Notes under the pieces: model-generated
What the model saw: the letters and a program-made list of their open reading frames with translations, nothing else
Told to the model about the DNA's origin: nothing
Databases searched by the model: none
Program-made: the position numbers and the translations under genes
Source: Nemophila menziesii
Lineage: Eukaryota > Streptophyta > Magnoliopsida > Boraginales > Hydrophyllaceae
NCBI GenBank assembly: GCA_029959085.1
Contig: JARWIR010000023.1
Span: 8,879,860 to 8,943,859 of the forward strand
Length of the DNA: 64,000 nucleotides
Reading direction: 5' to 3'
Part shown: piece after piece, positions 21,057-32,826 of the stretch
How the letters are laid out: each line of letters starts with the position of its first letter
How positions within the stretch are numbered: position 1 is the first letter of the stretch

Positions 21057-24000
21057 ATGGAGGGTTTGAACATTCATAATGTTGAAGATCACAGAATTCA
21101 GTTGGATGAAAACGGTGATCCTATAGTGCCACCAGTTATGTAAGACCCACCGGTAAGAGCTCAGAACGCTCAATTCCAGATTCCTCTGGCAGGTCAACAG
21201 TCGCTCAACAATAATGGTGCAGGAATTCAAGAAGATATTCCGTGATTCGTCCAACCTAACGAATATAGACATTTTCGTCTACCACCACTCGGACTTTCCC
21301 ACCCGCAATTTAAGGAATCCGATTCAAACCAGACGCATGTATGATTAATCAATTTATCAATATCTGGTAATATAGTGGTGGTAGCTCGTGAAGATCCTAT
21401 TCGGGCTATGTACAAGTTTATGCAAATTTGTGATGCATATGTGGTGGTCCTTTGTGTGTTCTAAATAAATGCAAATGATAATCGAACCACAACCGCAAGT
21501 GTACGGTTGTCCCAAGTAGTATACCTGATAATACAGATTCGTTCCAAGGACGGGATGGTTGATCACAATGTCTAACAAATAGTGATTGATGCACTTATGA
21601 AAATAAAAGATAATAATGTGTTTGTTTGGTTTTTGTTATGAGAGCCAATGAATGAAAGACAAATATTAAAATGTAAATAAAAGCTAAGACGCAAGTAAAA
21701 TGATGTAAAACGCAATATGAGATGTAGCACTTGAGAACGCAAGGATCCTCCCTATCCTATTTCTTAACTTATATTGTTTAAGGGCTAAATTAGTCAATTA
21801 CAATGGTCGGGATTCTAATTTCCTTATACCCCCGTCAGGGTGGACTATAAGGCGATCCTAAAGTGTCACTAGTCCCGTCAGGGTAAATATGATCCACCGT
21901 TGGATGATTAAGTTTTATTACCTCATTGGCCATAGGATTAGCTAAGCTCGTCAGAGTCAATAACTTCTATCAGTGATTGAATAAATGGTTCTATACCTAA
22001 ACCCTCCGTCAGGATGATCCAATCGCCACTAATTGGAATAGCCTAGATACTAACACCTGTTCCTAGTTTATCACGCTAAAAACAGTAAACATTCACAATT
22101 TATCGAAAAGAGTAAAAGCCCTAATTTAGTTTAATTCAATAAAAACCCAAATTCAACATTCGTTAATTAATAAGATTGGGATTCACCCATTGTTTGTTCT
22201 CAAGCACTATGAAAAGCTTAGCTCATATTAAAATGAAATACGAAATTAAAAGTAATGGAATTCATATTGTTTACAGAATTAAAAAGATAAAAGAACCTAA
22301 TTTCCGGAATCGGAATGACTACGAACGGAGATATAGACCCTCTCCAACTCTTGTAGCTTCTTCTCCTTCCATCAGTTGCTTCTCTCTGGTGTTTTTAATC
22401 TTGCAGAATGTGAATTGTGTGTAAAATAGAAGTCAAGGGCTGGTTTTATAGGTGGAAATTCGGACTTGGCCCTAATCTTTTAATTAAATGAAATATAAAA
22501 GGCCCAAGTCCACTAACTTAGCCCAAAATCCCGTAACTGCCGATATGCCTTCACTAAAACGGCTTTTCCTGATTCGTTATGACTCTGATTGACCTCATTC
22601 TAGTTGCTAAAGTTCCGTAACTCGATAAGGAGCGTTTTCTCTTCAAAGGTAAGCGGCTGAATCATCGCTTAAGCACCTCTAAATCAGCAATCTATGGCCT
22701 GGAAAATGGATTTTCAGCTCTAAAAATAATATCTTCGGGATTTCTTTTCAAGTCTTGACTCTATCTTTTGATCTTTGACTTTCTCCTCGGATTCCTCTTC
22801 TAGCTAAAATTTCAAACCTGTAAAATCTTCACTAAAAATACCAATATTACGCGCAAAAGCTTAATAAATAAAAAATGCTAGAAATGAAAGAGGAAAATCA
22901 TATTATTGCATATTTAGTCCAAAAGTCTATCGAAATGATTAAATAAACACCAAAAATTATGTCTCCTAAGGGTCGAAAATAAGAACAATTAAGGAGACAT
23001 CAATATGTCAATCCTGGAGTAACCAAAGCACAAATGTGCTTTCATATGTTTCCGTTTTTACTCACCGGAGGAGCAAGTGAATGGTATGATCAGCAACAAC
23101 ACGGTGAGATATTAACTTGGGATCAACTTCAGAAAACATTTTTTGACAAGTATTATCCCCTAAGTGTCAGACTTAGTGGGCAATTAGATGTTGCTAGTTT
23201 CCGTCAAGAACATGAAGAGATTGTAGGAGTTTTTTGGACTCGTATTCAATCTTTACTACGGAAATGCCCATTACATGGGTATTCACTTGAGTTACAGCTT
23301 GGGATATTTTATCTAAGTTTAAATGAAGCTTCAAAAGAGAAGGTAGATACTATGTGTCAAGGTGGCCTCACGATGGTCACAACTAATCAAGCTTTAGCTA
23401 TTATGGATAGAATTGCGAAGAATGAAATGAGTTGGCAACCTTCGAGATCATCAGTTAGAGTTTCTTAAAAAGGTACTTTGAATTTAGACGCAGAAACTGC
23501 TTTGAATGCTAAAATTGCTGCACTTGAAAATAAGTTAAAACAACTATATATGTCGAATAAAGCTATGTGAATGTGGTAAAAGAAGCAGAGATATGTCCTA
23601 GTTGTGGGGCAATCGATCATACATGGGAAGAATGTGCTAATAATCCAAAATCCGTGTGTTTCGTTAATAGTCGAGGTAATAACTATTCAGGTGGTTAAGG
23701 TTATGGTAACCAAAATAGAAATCATCCAAGCTTTCAATATTCAAATCCACATGGGGCAGCCAATCCACGAACTTATCAACCAAGGCCCCAAGGGAACAAT
23801 TATCAATTCAAGCCGCAAAAACAACTACCAAGGAAATCAACCTATAGCCGATCATGCAGCTTATTCCGATACATTAGCTGAAAAAGTACTTCCTACCCGA
23901 CCTCAAGAAGGTGCACTCATCGAAGCTGATTTAGCTCTTACCTTGACGCAATACATATTTGTTTCCCAGAGTAAGTCATACCAACTTGAGGATCAACTAT

Positions 24001-24475
24001 ATCGATTCATAAACACCACACCCTTTAAGGAAAACAAGATGGAAGAAACTTTAAATTCACATTCTGCTTCGTTAAAAATCTTAGAGAGTCAAATATCAAA
24101 TATCGCCAATAGCTTGAATGTTCGAGGACGAGGCCAACTCCCAAGTGAAAAGAACAAAGGGAGGATTGTACCGCGATCAGAGAAAGAAGTGGTAAGCAAT
24201 TACAACCACCACCCTTTCCGGTTATGAAAGAAAAAGAAATAACGAGAAAAGAAAACCGGTAAAGGATGTGGAAGAAAAAGATGATGAAGTGGTGGAAATG
24301 GAGAAGATTTTGGAAATACCCAAGAAGAAAGATGTTGTAGAAACTCGTCTTTCTCCACCTTTTCCATCCAGAATTCAAAAGAAAGGAGATATGGCTGACT
24401 ATCAGTGATTTATGAATGTGGTGAGAAGTTTGAACATTAACATACCGTTTGTTTACCAAGTGTCTGAGTTTAGGA
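21057..24475 (+). pseudogene. Athila-1 gag, interrupted by a solo LTR
   Basis: The start is the ATG at 21057 (MEGLNIHNVEDHRIQLDENG), in the position usual for Athila gag. The frame reads to FMQICDAY near 21437, is cut by the LTR, then resumes with the capsid-like retrotrans_gag region (GGASEWYDQ, TWDQLQKTFFDKYYP, LASFRQEHE-type block, LLRKCPLHG) at 23040-23290. A predicted coiled coil (AALENKLKQL) lies near 23520 and a CX2CX4HX4C zinc knuckle (CPSCGAIDHTWEEC) at 23594-23635. The linker then has ASLKILESQISNIANSL near 24065-24115 and NVVRSLNINIPF near 24415-24450. Gag forms the particle shell and binds RNA. Stops at 21140, 21242 and 23466, plus frame changes, kill it. Confidence 0.88.
21442..23002 (-). 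mobile_element. Solo LTR (Athila subfamily A) inserted in gag
   Basis: In plus orientation it reads TGGTGGTCC...GGAGACATCA, the reverse complement of the 9746-11313 type. It is flanked by identical ATATG target duplications at 21437-21441 and 23003-23007. The gag frame continues across the deletion of LTR plus one ATATG, which confirms insertion into an existing gag. Confidence 0.93.
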
Positions 24476-24608
24476 CATATATCACCTTCGTATTTTGACA
24501 TCCATGATCTCTTAGATTGTAGCCTCTTCATACTATACATCCTTAGACCCTCGACTATGAGAATGAGACACTTGTCCCTATTACAAACATGATAATAAAG
24601 TTATCTGT

Positions 24609-24870
24609 TTTGGGGGTAAGTAGATAAAATAGTTAACTGTTTAGGGGGTAAGTAGATAAAATAGTTAACTTTTTAGGGGGTAAGTAGACAAAATTTGTAG
24701 TTTTTTAGGGTGTAAGTAGACAAAATAAGAAACTTTGTAGGGGGTAAATAGACAATTGTTTTGGTTGTGTAAGGGATAAGTAGACAAAATATGAAACTTT
24801 GTAGGGGGTAAATAGACATAATAGTTAACTGTTTAGGGAGTAAGCTGACAAAATACCTGACTTTTTTAAT
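24609..24870. repeat. Eight-unit tandem repeat of about 33 bp
   Basis: Each unit starts with GGGGGTAAGTAGA(C/T)A and ends in an AACT(G/T)TTTA-like tail. Successive units diverge moderately. It abuts the C-terminal end of the MULE-2 transposase, whose frame runs into it. Confidence 0.85.
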
Positions 24871-27400
24871 GGCACTTTTATAGCTTTCGCAGATGTTGTT
24901 GAGTAGAAGATCACATTTTGTAAATGTACTAAAATGAGACCTTGAACACACATAGGGATCTAGGTTAGAGAGTCATTTGAAAGCATCCTCATCCACGTGT
25001 TTAATTTCATCCATTAATTCATCAAATCTATAAATTGATGGGGCCCTTGCAGCTCCCACACTTTGTCTTTTAAAGCCAAACCCGAATGCTTGATCTTGAA
25101 ATTATTATACAGATGCCTTACACAATGCCGATATTCAATATCCGGAAGCATGTCACTCATGACCTAGAGTAATCCCTATAAACACAAACAAAGAAAAAAA
25201 CAATTAGTATTCTTTACAAAAACTATATATTTATACCAATCAAAGATAACAAACCTTTTGTCTATCAGATATGAAAGTCCATTCTTGTTGATTACTTATA
25301 CCAAGATCTTGTACACCATCTCCAAGAGTTACTATCCTCTTTCTCTGCTAGGTAATACACAACTGGGAATATACAGTTGTTCCCATAAATTCCAACTGAT
25401 GTTAAAATTACTCCTGGATATGGACCTTTTTAGGTGACATCCATCTACCCCAACAACCTTTCTACAACAATCTAAAAGCCCTGTTCTACAACCTCCAAGA
25501 CCAACATAAAGTCTATGAAATCTTTCTACTCCAGTGAGCTCATCAACAATAGTTTTAATAACTACAGTACTTCCAGGGTTACTTCTCTTGATTTCTGCTG
25601 AATAATCGTAAATCTTCTTGTATTGATCCTTTTATTCAACCTCTGTCATGCCTTTTGCTAAGTGATATGCCATGTAGCATGTTCTGGTACTAACATTACC
25701 TGCATATTCCCGGTTCACTAACTGTTGAAAATCACTCACATTACTATAAAGATTCAATCTTATCATCTGTTAGGTTTTCATCGATAAGCCTGAAAGGCCT
25801 CAATAGTGATTTATTATTGGAACTCCTCTTACCTTCTTTCTCGTCAGACTTCAAAACCTTCAACACTTTATCCACTATATCATTAACAGATTTCTCCTTC
25901 TCTCCAATATCTGAGAGTTGTTCTTCCAAAGTCTCATTAACAAAATTATTTACTTCTTCTTTCTCGCCTTCACCTTCAGTTACATTAACATCAGGTGTGT
26001 TTTGATCTTCGCAAACAACCTGAAAAGGTAAAAAAAATATACAATCAAATATATGTAAATTAAGGGGGTGATTTGTCAATCAACTAAAATGTTAAGGGCT
26101 AAACTGTGAAATGATTGTGTACCTTTATTGTTTCTTCTTCAACTATCTTTTCTTCTATGCTTTTCCCATAATGCCTTTCACCATTCTTTTCTTCCACGCT
26201 TTTCATATCAGGCCTTTCATCACAGGTCTTTCCTCCTTTTTCCAAACCAACATTACCTACCTTGTTTAGTTCTTTCTCATCAACTACTTTCTCTACAGTC
26301 TATGAAACTAAATTTTTACTTCGTCGTTCTCACCTTCAGTTACATTAACATCGGTTGTGTTTTGATCTTCACAAACAACCTATAAAGTTAAAATAAATAT
26401 ATAGTCAAATATATGTAAATTAGGGGTTAAATTGTCAATCAACTAAAATGTTAAGGGCTAAACTGTCAAATGACTGTGTACCTTTATTGTTTCCTCTTCA
26501 ACTGTCTTTTCTTCCACACTTTTCTCATCATGCCTTTCATCACTCTTTTCTTCTACACTTTTCATATTAGGCCTTTCATCACAGGTTTAAACTACTTCTT
26601 CTTGCCCTTCATTACACTTCTGAACTTCCATCTCACCAAGGCCATTATTGGCATGAACTTTATCTTCTTCTCGTTGCTGAACTATTTCTTCAACCTTATT
26701 CCAAGTTAATAACAAAAGCATGAAATAAGGAGTTTGAATTTCGTGGTTTTCATGTATTACTGGTTTACTAACAACAAAAAGATCAACAGTTACGTTTTTT
26801 CTCTCCAATGCTACACATCTCCATACATTTATCCTCTCTATCTAAACATACTAGACCACCAGGTAGTTTTTTCCCCAATTTCAAATAGTTGTACTCCAAG
26901 CTACCTCTTATAACTAACTTCGAAACAGTATTCTTAAGTACAGGTATACTAAATTTGTCATATTCACAACCATCTACATACTCAATCTTTAATTCATGGT
27001 AATTGCTCGTGTCTTCATTAAATATCCCACAAAAGCGAATCCTTTGTGCAAATTTCTCTGTTACACGATCAATTTCGAATAAATTAGTTACCCATTACAT
27101 TAGGAACCAATTAATGGAAAAATAATTATCAAATATGGATACACTATCAATATTGTAACCAAATCCCATAATATATACTCCTATTACTAACTAAATCCCG
27201 CCCTTCACGCGTGATATTTAAAAATGTAATAAATATACTCGAAAACCCTACATTTACAGATTAAAAGATCTTAACCAACAAGCAAAGATTTAGGGGTAAT
27301 AAATAAACACACTTACTCCATAACGTAAACGGCGCCATTATTACTTTCGAGCTAAAGTACATCAGCATATGCAATCTGTGTTCTTCGTCTTCTTGTTCTT
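24870..27400 (-). pseudogene. MULE-2 transposase pseudogene
   Basis: Read from high to low coordinates. An N-terminal region near 27090-26790 (IEYVDGCEYDKFSIPVLKNT) resembles MULE leader domains. An acidic Glu/Lys-rich linker follows (26700-25750), containing a duplicated exon. The core has NPGSTVVIKT near 25580, ERFHRLYVGLGGCRTGLLDC near 25530-25470, VVGVDGCHLK (first Asp) near 25455, TFISDRQKG (second Asp) near 25275, DIEYRHCVRHLYNNFK near 25145-25095 and NNICESYKSAI (Glu) near 24890. All three DDE residues are visible. An intron of 79 bp (25176-25254) with GT-AG ends restores the frame DRQK-GLL. Several stops and frameshifts remain. The C-terminus is replaced by the 33-bp array. Confidence 0.8.
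25950..26595 (-). repeat. Tandem duplication (about 285 bp matched, offset about 360 bp) in the MULE-2 linker
   Basis: Blocks at 25950-26235 and 26310-26595 match, for example CTTCAGTTACATTAACATC at 25974 and 26334. They include the exon coding VVCEDQNT on the minus strand and its downstream intron-like AT-rich part. The duplication lengthens an acidic linker. Confidence 0.8.
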
Positions 27401-27726
27401 CCCCAAACCAAACCCTCCCTTGTCTTTTGATTTTGATTTTGTTTAAATTTTTTTGTTTTGTTTTGTGTATATATAGGGTAGGCATTTCAGAATTATATAT
27501 TTTGCCCTTTTAAAAATATAGGGTTAAGATAATTAATTAAATAAAACGGATTAAGAATAAAAAAATAATAAAAATGCTCTTAATTATGATTTTGGACGAA
27601 AAACGTTAGTAAGGGACCACGAGTCACGAAAACAAAAGTTAGGGGTATCTAATAGAATTAAACAATGGGGCAACTTGTCAATCGCATAAAAAATTAGGAG
27701 CAAAAGGGGTATTTCCTCAAACTAAT
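27401..27726. other. 5' flank of MULE-2
   Basis: Non-coding. It includes a G-rich stretch (GGGGCAACTTGTCAATCG near 27666) weakly similar to inverted sequence near 24565-24590, a possible but unproven terminal inverted repeat pair. No gene seen. Confidence 0.35.
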
Positions 27727-28690
27727 ATAAAACCCTCATTTCGGTTACCTTTTCTTCATAAATCAAAAGTAAGAGGAAAAGTTCCTTGGAGCACCGTAAG
27801 ATATTCGACGATCTCCATTAGCCTTTATCAGTGATGTTTAAATCAGGTACACTCTTGACTCCTCACTTTTTTCATATTTCCCACTTATTATGTTGTAATA
27901 ACAATGAAATATACAATCGATCTACAAAACCTAAGGTAAAAAAAAAGTAGGAGATATTGAGGAATTGTTATAATTAAGAAAGAAAGTTTATGCATTTGCT
28001 GGGTAAAACTCTGGATTTCTAGTCCATTGAACAATTTCAATGTAGATACTCGCTCTGTTATGGATTTCCTGCTAAGAGAAATCAAAATTGTATCTTATAC
28101 AATATATTTGCACCATATGGGGCCATACCGGTGAAGAATGAGTTGGGTTAGTTGGGTTAGTGGATTTGGTTGAAACATTATCACAATCCGAAGATATCTC
28201 ATCAACTGCCACCTCACCAATAGCCCTCCCAACCAGTCTTTTTCTCTATATGTGATATTTATGAACAATCATTAATGTATTTTATCCATAAATTTAATCA
28301 TTAAATTGGGATTACAGCTTGACTTTGAGTTAGATTTGAACTAATTACTCTTTACTTTTACATATTTAATTGATAATTAAAAAATATTAACATAGAAATG
28401 ATACTTATTTATTTGGAAGGGATTAATAGTGATTTTTTTATATTTTGCACACAGGCAGAAACTCATGTCAAGAATAATATCATTACTGAACAAAAACATA
28501 AAACGAATAAGATAGTCGGCCGTGACATTTCAGTTAACTATGAAGGTATAATAATTTCCATGGTAAGATTTAATTGGTAGTTTACTTTTACTGTGATATA
28601 CGCGGATGTATTTAGAATTGTTGGGTGGTTAATGCATGGTCTTATGTATTTAATATTGATTTAGTGTTGATTTAGTGTGTGCGTTTTTTA
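27727..28690. repeat. Segmental duplication, partial copy 3
   Basis: It is similar to 14765-14850 joined to 16200-17115 in copy 1 and to the corresponding parts of copy 2, for example the TTTCATATTTCCC...ATGAAA(T)ATACAATCGAT block near 27870-27915. More diverged than copies 1 and 2 are from each other. It lacks the TIR-like insert. Confidence 0.8.
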
Positions 28691-28699
28691 TTAGATGGA

Positions 28700-29265
28700 T
28701 ATTTCTAAAGTGATCAAGACGTATCTTGAGCCAAGCAGGGAAGATGAAAAAGCCAGATTTTTTTGATGTTCAGCCAATATCTCCTTCCATTGAAATTCCT
28801 GGAGAAATTAACTATAAATATGAAAGGCTATAACAATGGAAAGGAAATATTCATGATCACAGGGAACTCTGATGCTGATTTTCCATAGGCATCAATGGAG
28901 CAGTTTAACAATTCTCCAGATGCTCGAGTCATCTTTGGATCGATCAAAGCTTGTGGGGAAGGGATATCACTCATGGGAGCATCTTGTATCATCGTATTGG
29001 ATGTTCATTCCGGCCAGGTCAGGTCCACAAGGTTTATGTGTATAGGTTGGTTGCCTCTGAATCACCAGAGGAGGAAGATCACGAAACAAGCTTTAGAAAG
29101 GAATCAATTGCTAAATTGTGGTTCGAATGGAATGGAATGAATATTCAGGCTATCAAGAATTTGTGATGAAATATGTGCATGTGGACAATTGTGGTGACAG
29201 GTTTCTAGAAACTTATTGCTTAAAGGAAGATGTTGCTGCTTTATACAGAAGGTTTGGAAACTTTA
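28700..29265 (+). pseudogene. CLSY: CLASSY-type SNF2 protein, C-terminal helicase fragment
   Basis: Translation in two frames gives blocks typical of the C-terminal helicase lobe of CLSY proteins, the plant-specific SNF2-like factors that direct Pol IV in RNA-directed DNA methylation: GKEIFMITGNSDAD near 28835-28880, [20 protein letters not shown] and [18 protein letters not shown] near 28895-29007 (motif V), then [20 protein letters not shown] and [20 protein letters not shown] to about 29130. At about 29007 some 16 codons that would carry motif VI before FRPGQ are missing and the frame shifts. Upstream exons and helicase lobe 1 are absent. It follows segment copy 3 directly. CLSY3/4 versus CLSY1/2 origin cannot be decided here. 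Confidence 0.8.
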
Positions 29266-31473
29266 ACTTCTCTCGTCCAAAATAATATTCTTTTTGAATT
29301 TGGTTTAATTTATTTTTCCTTTTCTTTTTTCTAGGTAAATGGTACTTATTAAAGATGGAAGCTATTAAGCGATTGTTACCTCGGAGAAGTTTAGCAGCAG
29401 TCTGTAAAGTAGATACATAGAGGCCAGGGGAGTACTTTTCCCTGCAAAGCATTAAGCCGAACCTCACATATCTTACAAGATTTTCTTACTTTTTAGTTTA
29501 TTGTATTAATGTGAAATTTAATTAATATAGATAATTTGTTTTTACTTTTATATTCAAGGCTGTGGTTTTTTAGTTTTAATTTAAAACTCACATTATATGT
29601 GTGGGTCGTGGTCCTCTCTATAAGTCTATAAGTCTATTAAGATCTCTTTTTCTATTTTTTTTGTTTTTGTTTTTGATTTCTCTCTATTCTTTATTACGCT
29701 GCTCCAACCACATGGGAGCAGCTCGTTCACAATGTATTTACTGGTTCTGTTGTTTGCAGCAGATTTGGTGTTCCGTGTGATTATTTGTGCTTAGTGTATT
29801 TTTCTGATCCTTAATGGTTGCTTGCTGCTTGGTTAGTTTCCTATCTTTCATCTTGGTTGAAGTTTCCAATAAAGTAACTAGGTTGAGTACAAATGAGTGA
29901 CCTGGTGAGACACCATTAAATTCAACTTTATTTTTCCTCAAGGATTGCCTGTTTAACATAGTCAAGATTTCTTCACAAAAACAATCATACAAGTTCCAAA
30001 AGTGTGTTGAATTTGGGTTCTTATAGTTTTATAAAGCCATAATTAGGTGTAAGTTGTAAATATGGTTTTTAAGAGCATGTATTACTCATGACAAAAAAAA
30101 AGAACATGTATTACACAAAAGTAGCTTTGGTCGTGATAAAACAAGAAAGATTAGAGAATATGCACATAGTATAGTACATGCACGGACAACTTCAAGAATA
30201 TAAATTTGGATAAACTTGAAATATAAAAAATGTGAGATAAGAAAAATACATAATAAGCATTGGGGTTAGCTCAACTGTCCAGAGCCTTGTCTTGGTTATT
30301 CTTTTAGGCGCTACAGATTAGAACTGTGTCAATGACACCCGGTCTAAAAGTAACTCTTCCATGTAACTAAAAAGAAAATTACTTAAAAAACAAACTGCTC
30401 CAAATATAAAATTCTGAGCTTATAGGAATGAGTACATAATTTTTTCAGAGTTAATTTTTGAAAAGGTCAAAAAACATTCTCTTATTCTCAACAAGTCTAA
30501 ATTTTAAACCATCAATGGGTATATTTAAATTTGCAATGGGTTGGGAGTTTTTTTATGGGTTACGTATTTTTGGGTTGTGTATATTTTCCTAATGAGTTGT
30601 GTATATTTATCAACAGATTACATGTGATACTTATTAGGCAACAATTTTTTTATAAAGATGTGCTTAAACCCAATTTTTGTAAACACAAATCCGCCTTTGT
30701 GTACATGAAGGTTTGAGGATAAGAATGAATTTCTACCTTACTGAGCTCATGATGAGTGCATTGAATTCAAATGATTATTTTCTTCCATACGAATTATAAA
30801 GAAGTTAGGAACTCGGAGTATAAGCAACTTGCTTGATCAATACATTAACGATAGCCAACGAACCCTCTTCTCTTATTTTCTAGAGATTTTGATCCAATAG
30901 ATATTGGAAACCTCTTCTAAACATCCAAAATCCCAATGTCTTACTATATACTTATTTTGGAACAAAAAGAACTAACTTATGAGAGGCCCATAATATTTAG
31001 AAAAAAAATTAGTACTATATATATGAAAGCTCAGAGATTATGAGATTTTGATCCAACAAATATTGGAGCCCTCAGAGATTCAGCGTTCAGTTTTCAAGTG
31101 TATGCAGCTATGAAAACTGAAAAGTTATAAAAACTCAAAAGTTATGAAAACTCAAAAGTTGAGATCGGTGTTTTGATGGTGTTGGTGGGAAACATAGGCG
31201 ACGCCATTAGTGGAGGTCACCAATAATGATTTAAAGCTTACTGCTCGGATTTTATGTGTGGTGGTTAGAGGGTTCAGTGTTGGTTTATTGTTCGAGAAGT
31301 TCTGCTAGAGAAGGTCGTGTGAAATTATGAAAGTTCGGTAAACCATGGCGCTCAGAGAATTCAAAAAGAAGATGACATCCACCTCCCAGCCTACCGACGT
31401 AATCCGTAAGTCAGTGATTTTTTTTCTTTTCCTTACTTAGTTTGTAGCTTTATTCTTTCTTTTTATTAATAAT
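29266..31473. other. Non-coding DNA with scattered short frames
   Basis: AT-rich, apart from the SINE at 30261. A minus-strand frame at 29738-29992 (84 codons) has no recognisable domain. Near 31346 an ATG frame of 21 codons (MALREFKKKMTS...) ends at a good splice-donor match (CCGTAAGT), followed within about 90 bp by the Copia insertion. It could be a first exon, but there is no further support. Confidence 0.4.
30261..30375 (+). repeat. tRNA-derived SINE-like sequence
   Basis: GGGTTAGCTCAACTGTCCAG (30264 on) resembles a pol III A box region and GATTAGAACTG (30317 on) a decayed B box, spaced as in tRNA-derived SINE heads. It does not fold as a full tRNA. The 3' end is not defined. Confidence 0.5.
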
Positions 31474-32187
31474 TGTTGGAACAATAACAATCTCACTGGT
31501 TTTAAAAGTAGAGAAATGGAATTCCAAAAGTAAAATAAAATATAATATTCAATTAAAGTAATACTACACTATTACAATAAATTGAAAATAACGAAACTTA
31601 CATGGAAAATACGAGAAAAGAATTATTACATTGAATGTAAAATGGTGTTAAAAAGATATTCCGGTCGTGCCGGTTATCTTTAACAGATGTTCTACTCTAT
31701 AGAAATATTATACTAGAATATTTGAGAGAGAAATATAATAGTATTTCTAATTCTTAGTTTCGTTCTACATCCTATTCTTTATTCTCTCTAGAATATATTT
31801 TTTTCTTTCTATTCTCTCTATATTTTTCCAGTCTCTCAAGAATAATATTTTTTCTTCTCATCTTGAAAATGAAAGTGACAAAGTCACTATTTATAGAAGA
31901 AAAAGCAAGACAAGAAAACCGTCACATTAATGCTCGTCAATGCTCATTAAAGTCGTCCGTTTTTTTCTTTATCAAGTTTTTTAACTCCTATAACAACTAA
32001 TATATATAAAGAACCATTAATCTTTTATCAAGAATAAGGAATTATTTGAAATTAAATAATTCCAATGTTCCTTCTTTTTTTTCCCAAATAATAATGTGTG
32101 ACAAATTGGCACAAATAATATTTTCTACTCTTCCAAGAACATGAAAGGATTATTTAAAATAAATTATATTTAAAAATAATTCCAACA
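31474..32187 (-). repeat. 3' LTR of the short Copia element
   Basis: 714 bp. It differs from the partner at 34072-34784 only by scattered substitutions and short indels, mostly in T-runs. Confidence 0.93.
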
Positions 32188-32656
32188 ATCCCCCACTCAT
32201 GTTCTTTGGAAAAGAAGGTGGTCAGGTTTCCATAAATAACAGTATTTGGGTGAATTGTACTTAAGTGTCAATATCATTCGATTTGAATTGCCACGTAGTG
32301 AAGTGAGGCAACCACCAAATTCCTGTCAAGTGAACATACTCTTGAACTTGACGGTTTTTTGATCGAGACCCCCACAACACATACTCTACTCGACTGATAG
32401 TTACAGATTCCTCAAACAACACCCTTTCCATTCACATAGGTGATCTCCAAGAGCGTCTAGCCTCATTAGCCGACCCTCTCAGATTTCGAGATCATTAAGA
32501 GCAATAAAGCGCAGCCTCATTATGTGTCTCTCTAATTCATCAAGTCCTTTCTCTTTAGTACCACCCTTACGGGCTATGAATTTGTGGTGATTCTAACAAC
32601 TCATCCCTTGGGAACATCAAGGACGTCTCCTTGTAATCATATTATGAGCAATATAC

Positions 32657-32826
32657 AACAACCTCAACAGTGAATTCATCAAATCCGTCTCAAAAGGACC
32701 ACCACGCATGGCTATGAATTCATCAAGTATGAGGAATATATAACAACCTAAACGGTGAATTCATCAAGTCTGTCTCAATAGGACCACCACACATGGCTAT
32801 GATTTCATTAAGTTTTAATTTTCTCA
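32657..32826. repeat. 85-bp tandem repeat in the Copia interior
   Basis: Two units with AACAACCT(C/A)AAC(A/G)GTGAATTC at 32657 and 32742. A more diverged partial unit precedes them. It lies in the non-coding interior. Confidence 0.7.

Larger units (their letters stand above)
19300..24475 (+). mobile_element. Athila-1: 5' half of an Athila (Ty3/gypsy) element
   Basis: The order is 5' LTR (19300-20841), primer-binding site, leader, and gag (21057-24475). It is interrupted by a minus-strand solo LTR at 21442-23002. The element stops in the gag-protease linker at about 24475, where MULE-2-associated sequence begins. The pol and 3' LTR are missing locally. A pol of the same lineage starts at 50930, but no evidence links the two. 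Confidence 0.85.

Noticed and set aside
24609..24870. Regular short repeats suggesting a CRISPR-like array
   Set aside because: The units are directly contiguous 33-bp tandem repeats without unique spacers, in plant nuclear DNA next to a MULE.
30261..30375. Functional tRNA gene
   Set aside because: Boxes are imperfect, and no complete cloverleaf or acceptor stem can be drawn.
31346..31420. First exon of a host gene (ATG frame ending at a splice donor)
   Set aside because: Only 21 codons, unrecognised, with no downstream exon found on either side of the Copia insertion.
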